Assembly (NCBI GenBank): GCA_036897485.1
Contig: JAYMTF010000074.1
Span: forward strand, 1-57,930
Source of the DNA: Pelargonium nanum
Lineage: Eukaryota; Streptophyta; Magnoliopsida; Geraniales; Geraniaceae
Length of the DNA: 57,930 bases
Direction: 5' to 3'
Under the pieces are notes generated by a model that saw only the letters and a program-made list of their open reading frames with translations, had not been told where the DNA came from and made no database searches. The first letter of the stretch is position 1, and every line of letters starts with the position of its first letter. Below are positions 12,298 through 23,126 of the stretch, in pieces. The position numbers and the translations under genes are program-made.

Positions 12298-14580
12298 TCA
12301 AGCTCTCTCTGCAGGTTTCCAACAGGAAAGGGCATAAACAATACGCCCCTTCCATCCCTGCAATAGCCACCGGTTATCTTCATCAATTACAAAGTCCTTG
12401 TGGTAGCTCAACCTTACTCTATTAGTTGCCCTTTTCACTATATCCCTATCGAAAGGCAGTTGCAGAAACCCGGCCCTTAGGTTACGGACTTGCCACTGTT
12501 TGTATGTCTCTGGTCTCTCCACTCTCTCCCACCCCTCGCAAGCTATAACATTCAAAGCCTCTCTACCAAAGATCTCTTTCTCAATCAGCATTCGCTCCCG
12601 ATCTTCACGTGGCACGATAGTTTCTAGCATATCAAACAGTGCAGAGAAGTGAAATAATGCCTCTCGGAACCGGGTAACGAAGAAAGGGGCATTGAAGGCC
12701 CCATTGATAACCCCATGGACAAAAATATCTGGATTAATCTTCCTTATCAAATTGAGAAAAATATTTCTTGAACTGTCCACCGCCACACTTTCATCAAGCA
12801 AGTTCTTGGACCTGTACAAACAGTTAACCACAACCACTTCATCCCTCTCAATCTGGAGCTCCTCGATTTGAATAGTTTCCCATTTCTTAGCTATGGCAAC
12901 ATACTCAAATGGCACGTTGAAACTCTCAGCATAATTTGCTAAACGACGACCTGTTTCCTCAACCCTCTCTGCTGGCCGGAAACCAGGTTGGGGAAAGTCT
13001 ATTCCTGTAATCCGAAGCTTTGGGGGTCCACCAGGTCTGCCGGAGAGCCGCTGGATTAAGGTGGGCCATTGGAAACCATAAAGAATACCAAAGTCTATAA
13101 TGTGAAGTCTAGTTGCAGTTTCTGATGCATTGAATATTGTCTTGTTAGATACAAAGTTAGAGAGCTTCCTGAATGGACATGCCGCGAGGTATAGCTGGTA
13201 AGCTTTCAATAAATCAGCAGCAGATCTTCTTTTGCTGATGAGGGCTTTATAAATCTGGCTACCAGTACCCGCTAAACGTGCCTCAAGGCCATCAGCAAAG
13301 CAATGAGCTAATCTTTCGTTCCCATCCCCAAACGGAGAAGAATGCTGTCTGATCTGCTTTAGTAGTTCACTTGCACTCCTGCGATCATCAGCGGCAACAG
13401 CCTGTGCACAATTTACTAAGAGAGTTCTCAAATCCACAACATCCTTTCTTCCACTTGATTTCCTAGCACGACCCTTTCCACCATTCGAACCCTTTGACAG
13501 TCCATTCTGAGGCAAATTTTTATTTACTCCATTCTGCAAAGCTTCACGAAGAGTTGACACAGGGCCTCGTCCACCATAACAAAGCAACACCTCATCAAAC
13601 TTCTCCGTTCGCAGAGGCGATTCAATGAAAACTGCTGCCAGCTTGGCACTCCTCTCTTCTTCTAAATCTGCATCCTCTCTGTGAAGATTCTTCCTTCCCC
13701 TTGAACCACTGGGTGAACATTCTCTTTCGTCCCTTCTCTCCACCTTAACCACCGCATCACAAGCTGCTGACTTTTGCTCATGAGTCGCTTTCAAATTGAC
13801 AAATAACTCATTGCCACTTGGAAGAAACTTGTTGGCCTCTTCAACCCCCTTCCTGAACTGCAAAATAGATTGGTTCTCACTACCCCAATCAGGGACTTGA
13901 AGAGTACTATTTGGAGAGTCCACTAATCCATCCACGGTACTGGTTATGCCATTTGGAGAGCCAGAAGACGACTGAGAAGTACTATAAACAGGCAAAGGGT
14001 GAACTTGATAGGAATTATATTCACCCATTTCTTGGGCCCAAATGTTATCAACTAAGCAGCTGCTGCTGGTACTGCTACTACTGACACAATTACTCATACT
14101 CCTGGAGACCTCCTCATATGGAGTATCGCCATTCTGACTGAAATAAGAAGAGTACTCGCCATTCTGAGTGCCATAATTAGAGTTCAGCTCCGGTGAAGGT
14201 GGATAATTTTTCCCAATAACCTCGTATAATGATTTCTCAGCAGCTTGCAGATCCAAAGAATCCTGAAGCATGCAGGTCTTATCCTCCATGTCTTCTTCCA
14301 TGAGCATCTGGCTTATGTACCTCAAAACCACATCAGAAAATTCACAATCCTCGTGTGAATCTTCCTCTTGGCTTCCACCCGAATACACAGCAACTACATT
14401 ACCTGGAACTGGATCAGGAGGAGGATAATAAAATCCCCTAACATTATGGTCCACATAAGTATTTGCATTATCAAATCTGGGTCCGGTAACAAAGTTACGA
14501 TTCGAAAGAACCGACGCAGACCGGTTGTTGAATTGGATTCCATTTCCAGAACCAGACAATCCCCGCGGATCCATTGTCAT
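12298..14580 (-). CDS. GRAS family transcription regulator, SCARECROW-like (LISCL subgroup)
   Basis: A single coding exon of 760 residues. The N-terminus carries the LISCL-type acidic activation motif (about residues 77-127, including FSDVVLRYISQMLMEEDMED and LQAAEKSLYEVIG). A second conserved block is FRKGVEEANKFLP. The GRAS domain runs from about residue 382 (DLRTLLVNCAQAVAADD, first leucine-rich repeat), through the VHIID core (LHIIDFGILYGFQWPTLI, about 490-508) and PFYRE-type region, to the C-terminal SAW motif (WLLQGWKGRIVYALSCWKP). Members act in the nucleus as co-regulators, and SCL14 relatives work with TGA factors in detoxification. By position and family it resembles Arabidopsis At5g59450 (SCL11, from memory). 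The start is the first ATG of the frame; a second Met follows two codons later. Confidence 0.95.
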   Translation of the reverse strand: MTMDPRGLSGSGNGIQFNNRSASVLSNRNFVTGPRFDNANTYVDHNVRGFYYPPPDPVPGNVVAVYSGGSQEEDSHEDCEFSDVVLRYISQMLMEEDMEDKTCMLQDSLDLQAAEKSLYEVIGKNYPPSPELNSNYGTQNGEYSSYFSQNGDTPYEEVSRSMSNCVSSSSTSSSCLVDNIWAQEMGEYNSYQVHPLPVYSTSQSSSGSPNGITSTVDGLVDSPNSTLQVPDWGSENQSILQFRKGVEEANKFLPSGNELFVNLKATHEQKSAACDAVVKVERRDERECSPSGSRGRKNLHREDADLEEERSAKLAAVFIESPLRTEKFDEVLLCYGGRGPVSTLREALQNGVNKNLPQNGLSKGSNGGKGRARKSSGRKDVVDLRTLLVNCAQAVAADDRRSASELLKQIRQHSSPFGDGNERLAHCFADGLEARLAGTGSQIYKALISKRRSAADLLKAYQLYLAACPFRKLSNFVSNKTIFNASETATRLHIIDFGILYGFQWPTLIQRLSGRPGGPPKLRITGIDFPQPGFRPAERVEETGRRLANYAESFNVPFEYVAIAKKWETIQIEELQIERDEVVVVNCLYRSKNLLDESVAVDSSRNIFLNLIRKINPDIFVHGVINGAFNAPFFVTRFREALFHFSALFDMLETIVPREDRERMLIEKEIFGREALNVIACEGWERVERPETYKQWQVRNLRAGFLQLPFDRDIVKRATNRVRLSYHKDFVIDEDNRWLLQGWKGRIVYALSCWKPAERA

Positions 14581-15115
14581 CTACTTTCCAACCCCAAGCA
14601 AAAAAAACACTCCAAACCTCAAATACCCAATTCTAAAACCCAAGAAAAACTTAAATTACACTTTTCCTTACATCCAGGATCCAACTTTGCTCAAACCCTA
14701 AACACCCCACCACACAATACTCACAAAAAGCTACAAACTTTTAGAGCCAGCCAATACAAATTATCAATAATTTGGCCCAACTGGCAGAAATGGCCAGGAA
14801 CAATCACAAAATTTCACAAAAAACAAACTTTTAACTATCCCAATTCATGAAGATACAGTAGTAAGCAAATTGAGGCCTAAAAATGTCAAGAAGAATACAC
14901 TGTAAACATTATTTCAACAGACAAAAAATTACAAGAAAATTGCAGAGAGAAGCAACATAAAATGGGAAAAAAAGCGTACCTCAGAGAGCAAAAACTAAAA
15001 ACCAAGCTTGAGCAGCAGAGAGAGAAGTGAAGCAAAGCAAGCAGAGACTGGAAATAGCAAGTGCCTTGATGTGGCTACTATTGTCTGAGGAAGAGGAAGG
15101 TAAGTTTGTTTATAG
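14581..15115 (-). promoter_or_regulatory. Leader, probable 5'-UTR intron and TATA box of the GRAS gene
   Basis: On the minus strand CTATAAAC (15115-15108) is a good TATA box. About 130 bases downstream a consensus donor (GAG|GTACGC, ending at 14974) marks the likely start of a 5'-UTR intron of nearly 400 bases, T-rich as plant introns are. The acceptor just before the ATG at 14580 could not be fixed. Intronless GRAS coding regions with a leader intron are common. Confidence 0.5.
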
Positions 15116-16663
15116 GGAAAAATAAATAAATACAGCAAATAAAAAAATAAAAAAATATCCTCAGTAGGTGGTGAAATCTCAACCGTCGATTCGTGTTACT
15201 TTACAGATGTCACCGGCTACAGTCGGTCAAGACCATCAAAGTTGTCTTCCTCTAAATAATTAGAGCTTGAATTGTTCTGTAGATCCTGTTGGAGACAAAC
15301 ACGTGTCTGTTCGATAATGACTTTTTGTTGGGCCATTCATCAAAATAAAATAATTAAAAAGGTATTTGGATTTTTTTGAAGAAACTGAACTATCTCACTA
15401 TCGGTCCTCAGAGGTCAGAGCTACTGTGACCACTCTCACTTTCTGGTCCAGCTCTTGAATCAAATAGAAAATAATTTTATGTTTTAGCAATGAAAATATG
15501 AAATAAAATTGCACTATTTTTGTTATTTCCATAATTATCATCATGTTTAATTGTTTATGGTATTAAGTTTGTAAGCATATTTCGTGTCGCTCGTAGGAAG
15601 ACTCAGCTGGTGGCCTAAGCTTTGTGTCTGACGTGTCCTGCTCCAGTCACTCTTTAATTGACTTCTCTTATCTACTTCAGCTTTTTAAGTAGACATTACT
15701 GTAATCATTATTATTATAAAATTAAGTATATGATTCCCAAAACTTAAAAGTTGGATACCGTAATTGATTATACTATGGGTACGGGGACTGACCATTATTG
15801 TACGGAGTATTAGTTTAGTTTGACTATTAAATCTCTATTTTAACCAAAAATACAACAATTAAACATGAATTCAAGAGATTATACAGATGAAGAAGAAATC
15901 CACTGTTTTAGAGCACAGCACAAATGCCTAATTAACTTCAATTCACTTTTATACATATGTTTCAAGAAACTTAAATCTTTAACCTTGAATTCAAAACCAA
16001 GGCTTTAAAAAATCAACTCTTTTCTTAAGTTCTCTATCAGTATCAGTTACATTTCTTCTGCATAGCTTTCAAAAATCATATATTAATGGAAAAGAGAAAT
16101 ACCTTTGTCTTGACTTGAAAAGTGAAAACCAACAAATAAACATTCACATAATCTTGGTGGATGGATTGAGCATATACTAAAATGAGAATAAGCATCTTCT
16201 TGTTAAGAAAAAAAAAAGACATTTAACAGACAGAGACAAGGTTTGTGCATGAATTTATGTTTCAAGTACAAACAGAAAAACGTATATTTAAATGCAAGAA
16301 GAATGAAATCAGTTCAAGAACCGGCTTGGTTTGTGAAATTTCATTTCTTTTATTATTAACTTTCCTTTCCACAAGGAGAACAAGAACAAAAGAATTTCCA
16401 ACTTCCAAACAGTGAGCCGAGACACTGAGTGGGCGATGCTCACATTCCTTTGTACAATCATTTACAGAAGACCAAGTGCTTCGCGAAGCTTGGTTGATCA
16501 AGGTGAATGTAAGCATATTACATGAATTTCCTTTACATGTTATTTCATTCTATAGTTAAATTTACATTATGATAAACAAATAATCGGATTCTAATTCTTT
16601 CTAACTGCAATTTTCTTTCTACCTCTGCCTTCTCTGTTGTTCTGTAGTCGAGAAGGCAAAGCC
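15116..16663. other. Intergenic: GRAS upstream region and TRP 3' region
   Basis: 15116-15700 is the upstream region of the GRAS gene; ACACGTGTC at 15300-15308 is a possible ACGT-core site. 15700-16250 is AT-rich with no structure. About 16250-16663 is probably the 3' UTR of the TRP gene. No gene is supported. Confidence 0.45.
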
Positions 16664-19600
16664 TCAGACAGCCGACTTCACCTGCCTGGCCTGCTGTTGG
16701 GACCAGTAGGCGTGAGCCGCCAGGACCCTGTCTAACAGTTCCTGAGGAACAGGTTCTCCCCTCCTTTGCTGGGGGGAAATTCTCGCTGTGTGAACCAATG
16801 TCTTCCATTTATCCTGCACCATCCCAAAACCAGCCCCTTTTTTCATTAAGTTGATTCCTAAGAGTTAAGCGTACTTATACAAGTGAACAGGCAATCTCTA
16901 AGACAACCAAAATTTCTAAGACAACCAATCAACTATATTTTCAGATCCCAACAATGAAACAGAGAGCTAAGCAAACCTTGGTCCAACTTTAGGCCCTTAC
17001 AAGCCTAAGGGAGAACTAACTACGGTCATTGGGAAAAAGAAACTGTCATTCCCTTACAAGCCTAACGGATCATTGGGAAAAAGAAACTGTCATCTATATA
17101 ACGATATTTAGTGGGTGTCAGTTTAATCACCCAAAAGTCTCTTGCTGTGAATAGTACACGGGACCATGGATCAAATCCCGGATATGTCAGGGTTGTATAA
17201 TGCAATGGCTACACTACACCCGGTTTGTTTAGCCTGAGCCTTCGAACCAAAAAAAGAAAAAAAAATCCTCATTGTTTAGGAATTAGGTGCAAATTACAAA
17301 AAATCAGTATGCACACAAACATAATTGAACAGAAGATCATAAAGAGAAAACAATTTGTGTGGGTTGCTTGTTCTTTAGGGAAGAAAGAAAAGGTGTGAGT
17401 ATGAGGTGAAAGATTGGTGAGTTTGGGTGCATCAATAGACTCTTCAAAAGAAGACTGGACAAATAGAAAGTTTTTACAACACTAACCTTCAAGTCAACGT
17501 AAGTTCGATGCTTTGCACTATCAAAAGCACGCATTTTCACATCACGCCACCTGGTAGACAATCAAACATATTAAAGAATATAGGGCTAAGGATTTTAATG
17601 CTCTGGATACTGAAACTAGGATTTTCTCAACCAAACTAAATGCAGTAATCAAACCAACCTTCCAGTCCCGAGTTTTTCAACTGCCTGAACCAGCGCTTCA
17701 ACTTCTGAAACAGAGAAAGGTCTCCTGATTCGGCGCTGTGCAAACTCAGGATGGCCAGACTTTCGATGAAACGGGACCACAGTCAATGCCTTCATACTAA
17801 TAGCTGGAACTGCAACTAGAGCTCGGGATTCGCTCATGGTATTATTGTCATTAGAGGTGCCAGCAAGTGAAGGAACTGCATCAGGGTCACAATCAGTGCA
17901 ACTGCCCGAATTTGTCAACAAAGACTTTGAGGAGATACCAGAAATACCAGGCTGCGAATTCCACGAGGCAGAATGCCTGATAGTACGCGTGGTAAGATTA
18001 ACTAGTTGACTCGTAAATTCAAGGAAAAGAAAAACAGAGAATGAGCAAAAGGGCATATTGTTAGACCACATTTCATATTGTCACCTGGTAAGACTGCGAG
18101 AGTTGCTACCAGATAACAAAGGAGGATCCGCAGTGCACATAGGTGAAGAAATTTGTCCATGTCTGGGCTCCAACATAAAACCCAAAGAGTGAAGCTTGTC
18201 GTCTTGAGAAATCCCAGTCTGAATTAGAGTTTTGTTATCATCTCTAACTTTTTTGCCCTGTAGAAGGATACCAACATGTAGTCCATCTCCAAGAATCGCT
18301 GTAACTGCCTCCATAACTGTCCTCTGCAGGAAAATAGGATATCAAATATCACCAGCAGACAACTATAAACCCTACATATTACAATGTAGCACCTTCTACC
18401 CATGTGCTAGATAAGAAGTCAAGAACAAGACATCCTGTCACTTAATAGACGACATGCCCTCACTATGGATAGTGAAAAAAGTGCCATGTCTATCAGTTAA
18501 TTTAATGGTGCTGCATTCATATTAAAAAAATATATAAAAAAAAAACTGTTTATAAAACGGCAGTGTTCTTATGCTGAAAATGAAAACCATGGAGACTTCT
18601 GAAAAACCATACAAATAATCAACATTTCCCCAAAACAAAGATAGACAAGAAGAAAAGGTCCATGTAAAGGAGGCGCTATGAAAATAATCAACTTTTCCTC
18701 ACGTGAGGAGCTATGAAAATCATACAACATATGAATCGAAGTGTTCCAACTTAAAGGAGGCCCTAAAGTTCCTTTTTTTTTTCTTTTTCTGGAGGCATAT
18801 AAATGTGAACAAAAGCAATGGGTGTAATGCAATATCACATACCTTTAGCGAACCAACAGTGGCTGTTGCAGGAATCTCAATAAAGAGCTCTGGAACCTTG
18901 AAGGATTTGATACTAAGCTTCACTGAATATTAAAAAGAATGAGCATAAGAATATCCCCAAAAGAAAGAATCCATCTCAAGAAGATTTGGACAGTATATAT
19001 CATTTCATCGTAGTTTTTCCTACCATTACAATCTCTGGATTCTGGAGATGCTTGTTGACCGACTACAGACGACGATGATCCAATCACTGCACATAAGAAT
19101 CAAGGTCATTCAGCTAAAACTGATGACTACATTTCACACGTGTATTTAGAAAAGCAAAAGTGCACGACCATGCATTCTTGCACCCGAACCGCAGTCATCG
19201 TCATCGACTGTCTTGTCCGGAGGGCTATATACGTCTTCACACCCAAACCCTCCATCAGAGCTAGATAATGGGCTTTGATGATAATACTTCCTTTTCTTGA
19301 AAGGAACAATCCTCTCAGATCTTTGGCGTGCATTACTAGGTCTTCCATACTGGTAAACTGGCTTTGGCTTTGCATCTAAAAGCATCAATCCATCAGAAAT
19401 TGTAAGTTAGATCACTAACTTTAAGAAAGAATAATTAAAGGACATGCACAAGAAAGTATGCCCACCCCATTCATAAACATCATCAACCTAGATCGATGGC
19501 GAATTCAACAGATTATATTATGCACCTAAAATTGCATTCACTAGACGAGTGCACCGTCCGTTAAAAATTGAACCAGAAAATAGGCATTTACCAGTTTTAA

Positions 19601-20631
19601 AGCAACTCCCAGCCTTCAAACTTTTACCCATTTTCCAGTTTTTGGATGCCAACTGGTCATTCATTCTTTGTTCTTCAATGTCGGGTGGTGACCTACAAGC
19701 CTTCACCACGGTACCACGTTGACTGCAGCCAACGTATTTTTCGTCATCATCTTTACTAATTATATTTGTATTAGCACAGCGTCTATGAAAAGGACCAAGA
19801 GCTTCACAGTCCCTTAATGAAGACACCTTTGTATCACTTTCTAAACCCACATGTGTAGGGGGTTTCTTGTCCAACTCCATAACACCCCTTGAACTACTCG
19901 AGACAGGGGAAGATTCATTTTTTATACTTTTAATTTTTGATGGTTCAACTTCTAGCTTTCTTTCAATCATACCCTCTACTTCCCCATCAAAATATTTTCC
20001 ATCATGAACCAAGTCTCCAGGTACTTTGCTAGATGAGCTACCGCAAGCACTTTTGCAACCAAAAGTGGTTGCACTTTCAGCAAAACATATCCTTTTTGAG
20101 CGGTCACAACTTTTTGACGTCAAGCTGCACCCAGAACTAAAATTATCCTGAGAGTTTGAAACTTCATTTAACGACAAGTTCTGATAATTCCCTCGCAAGC
20201 CCGCTATGGAGGCAGAAGTTTTCTCATCGCAAACTTCATGCTCAGAAGTGTTTACCTTCAATGGAAGGTCTTCATCTTCTTCCCTATTAGCAACACTAGT
20301 GAGAGTATCATGCTGATCCTTCCCACAAGTTGGATTATTAGGAGCGGAACTTTCACTTTCTCGCAAGATTTTGCCAGCTACACTAGCCAAGATTTCAAAT
20401 GCATGTATCTGATTTTCTTCTTGCTTCTTCCTAGATGGCCCCCTCCCCTACAATCAGTAATTCAAAATTACGAGATCAAAAAGATCTTATCAGAAAGTAA
20501 TTACGTCAATATGCAACCTGGTATTCTACATATTTGTAGAATTCAATTACCCTAGCTGATCTAGAAGCCCGAGGAACTACGGGAACCTGGTAGGCATTAA
20601 AACCATAGTCCAACCTCCGCTGCATCACCAT
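16664..20631 (-). CDS. TRP1: Telomere-repeat-binding Myb protein (TRP/TBP family)
   Basis: Nine exons, in coding order 20631-20551, 20447-19592, 19375-19169, 19086-19024, 18922-18843, 18323-18085, 17976-17659, 17550-17487 and 16813-16664. They give 685 residues. The N-terminus (MVMQRRLDYGFNAYQVPVVP) is the family hallmark. A long serine-rich central region follows. A ubiquitin-like fold spans about 402-482 (VKLSIKSFKVPELFIEIP to KLHSLGFMLEP). The C-terminal Myb-like domain (about 593-646) has RRPFSVSEVEALVQAVEKLG and the telobox VDLKDKWKTLVHT. It extends into RRGEPVPQELLDRVLAAHAY, the extra helix plant telomere binders use to hold TTTAGGG duplexes. It acts in the nucleus at telomeres. The donor at 19168 (CATG|GTCGTG) is weak but keeps frame. 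Closest Arabidopsis gene by memory: TRP1, At5g59430. Confidence 0.93.
16993..17093. repeat. Imperfect local duplication in the last TRP intron
   Basis: CCCTTACAAGCCTAAGGG... at 16993-17049 is repeated at 17051-17093. Both copies end TCATTGGGAAAAAGAAACTG, and the second lacks a dozen internal bases. It is a small tandem duplication with no apparent function. Confidence 0.7.
17129..17265 (+). mobile_element. Possible SINE-like insertion in a TRP intron
   Basis: The stretch contains a weak polymerase III B-box-like word (GGATCAAATCCC, 17167-17178) and ends in an A-rich tail (AAAAAAAGAAAAAAAAA, about 17248-17265). That layout fits a short retroposon read on the plus strand, antisense to TRP. No target duplication was found. 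Confidence 0.3.
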
Positions 20632-23126
20632 ATCTAAAACATAGATTGCAAGAAGAATTCATTGAACATCGATAACCAGTTTGCTTGAGTTTGCAGACCT
20701 ATAATGCCATATCCTGAAACCAAACCATAATATGACATGATCAGGGGTCTCATAAGAACACAAGTATAAAATCATGAATTGGTTTAAGAAAAATGACACA
20801 ATATCTAAACCAACATGAAATGGAAGATCATATACAACGAAGCTTTCAGTCATTAAATGCAATTTATTTCCCATAAGAAGAAAGAGGACTCTAACTGGTA
20901 TAATAATGAATAACGTTCAAGACAATAATTGCTTAGATATCAGGGAAATAGCCCCCAATTTTCAAAACATACCCCCATTGATTTTGCACGAAGAGCATGA
21001 GCATACTCACTAGTAAAAGATCAAAATAATCAAAGATCACACTTTTAACTCGGCATTACAGCCAATATTATTTCCTTAGGAAGGGTTGATGTTGAGGACA
21101 AAAATATCTGACTGTCGGTGTACAGAGATGGACCCTTAAATGCAGAACTGTGAAAACCCAAATTTGTTATTTACAGACATTGTTTCACATTCCAAAGATC
21201 AGAAAAAGGAATGTGAATCCCACAGTCAGAATCTGGGGTTAGATCATTCCCATATCTGCAAAACTTAAGTTTCTGTCTAATTCAAAACCCAAAATGCCAA
21301 CATTTGATCAACATTCAAAACCCAAATACAAAAAGATGAACTTTTTAATCCGCAATTGAGTGCTTCATGGCTGAGGATAGATGAAGACACTCACATCTTG
21401 ATTGGGCATTGAACACTACAGATACAGAACCACCATCCTCCACCCATCACTGTTGTCAATAATTCTTCAAAAACTTGACCCTAAAACATCACCACCTTCA
21501 GTTTATATAAACCCCATGCAAACATAAAATAATGATAAACATCACAAATCCAAATTTAACACAGCAGAATATAATAATTATTATTATAATAACAACAACA
21601 ACCCAGAGAATTATCAGAAAAAAACAGTCACAAGGACAAGAAACATAAGCTCATAAAACTGTCTGATTGTGGCATAGAAACACACACATGGGATCTGATT
21701 CATGGGTTGATGAAAAAGATTTACCTGTTTGAATTTACCCAAAACATTCCACTCAATTGAAACCCAAAAAAACAAAAGAATAAGGAGAAGAACAAGAACA
21801 AAAGATGGGATCTTGAGAGGAGAAAAAAGAGAGAGAGATGTGAATTGGAGAGAAATGATGTTTTGCTAATCCTGAAAAGAATGGTGGTGGTATTTGTATC
21901 TGACTGATCACCAAAAACCCCCTGAAAACCACCCAACCCCAACCTCCTTTTTAATAAAAAATCAATATATATTTGTTTTTCTTTAAACCCCTCAAGTCCT
22001 TATTATTATAATAGCCTTTGACCCTAACCAGTAGGTGACTGGAACAGCCGGTGATCACAAGGGTATCCACGGGAAATAGCAGGTAAACCTCCCCAAACCA
22101 CTTGGACCAGTTCCTCCGTTTGGGGTGATCCACTACCCTAATTTCACTTCTCTTCCCGCCACGTGGTGACATGCCCTTTATTCTGGGTTAAATCTTATCC
22201 CATCCCCTTTGCACACGTGTGTGTTGGGTAATCATTTTTGTTTTGTTTTGGACAACAAAATCAAAAATTTCTACTTTCTTGCTTCCTATGTTTTTGTTTC
22301 CATTTTTTGCCTTGTAATGAACTTGTATTTAATGAATAATAATTATTGATTATTAATTGTTGATGATGTGTGTTCTTTCTAAATTTAGTTAGTGTTAGTC
22401 TCAGTGTCATGAAGTTTATTTATTTATTTTTGATTTATTTGGAAAAACATAAGAGACATAAAAGGAAAGTGGTGTGTAAAAAGTTATTCCGACAAAATGG
22501 GAAAGGTGTGTGTCCACAGTTGACAGTTGACACCCATTCTCTCTACCTTGGCCTCTCTACGAAATCGGCTTGCCAATAATCCTATTCCTCTCCAATCTTT
22601 AACCATCTTGCCACGTGTACTTGTACCCACCACAAGCCCCACTTTTTCAATTTTATTTTTTTCATTGTCGTTTTTGTTCCTAATTTAAATTATTGTATAT
22701 TTTCTAAAATTTTTAAATGTTCATCCACATGTTATAATGACCAAAGTGTTGAGATCAATTTGAATGAAATTAAACAGTATCATATATTGTATTTTGGCCA
22801 GAGGGCGAATTTACCCTCTCACCCTTATTATACAAGCTTGCATGATACAGTTGCTAAAAAATGTAGTGCATAGCAAGGTGAGAGAGTGGTGGAGATCAAA
22901 ATCATAGTGGATACTTAAAAGTGACTAAACCAAATCCAATCTCAATACAACAAAACTGCATATCAAAACTAAAATTGTCTGCTGCAAATTGACACAACAG
23001 CTGAACCACTAAGAAGGAAGAACCGTACAAATAAATATATAGTAAAAAGGAAAAATGAACCCTACTTGAGAAGGGAAATGGGAGAAATTATACAGGCATC
23101 CGTGCATACTTGTTGATATAATAACC
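20632..23126. other. TRP leader and promoter, then ORP3 3' region
   Basis: About 20632-21880 is probably the TRP 5' leader with one or more introns. Its 5' part (about 21750-21860) is rich in GAGA/CTCT, as plant leaders are. About 21880-22650 is promoter-like and holds ACGT-core sites. 22650-22900 is AT-rich without features, and 22900-23126 is likely ORP3 3' UTR. Exact ends cannot be fixed. No other gene is seen. Confidence 0.45.
22159..22221. promoter_or_regulatory. Pair of palindromic G-box motifs upstream of TRP
   Basis: CCACGTGG at 22159-22166 and CACACGTGTG at 22212-22221 are both perfect palindromes with a CACGTG or ACGTGT core. A further GCCACGTGTAC lies at about 22611. They sit upstream of the presumed TRP transcription start (minus strand, near 21880). 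bZIP/bHLH binding is inferred from motif. Confidence 0.4.

Noticed and set aside
16545..16808. Alternative open frame over the last TRP exon
   Set aside because: It is a shadow of the true frame, which carries the conserved DKWKTLVHTA helix and ends at 16664.
20238..20555. Plus-strand open frame opposite the TRP gene
   Set aside because: It is antisense to a well-supported coding exon and has no features of its own.
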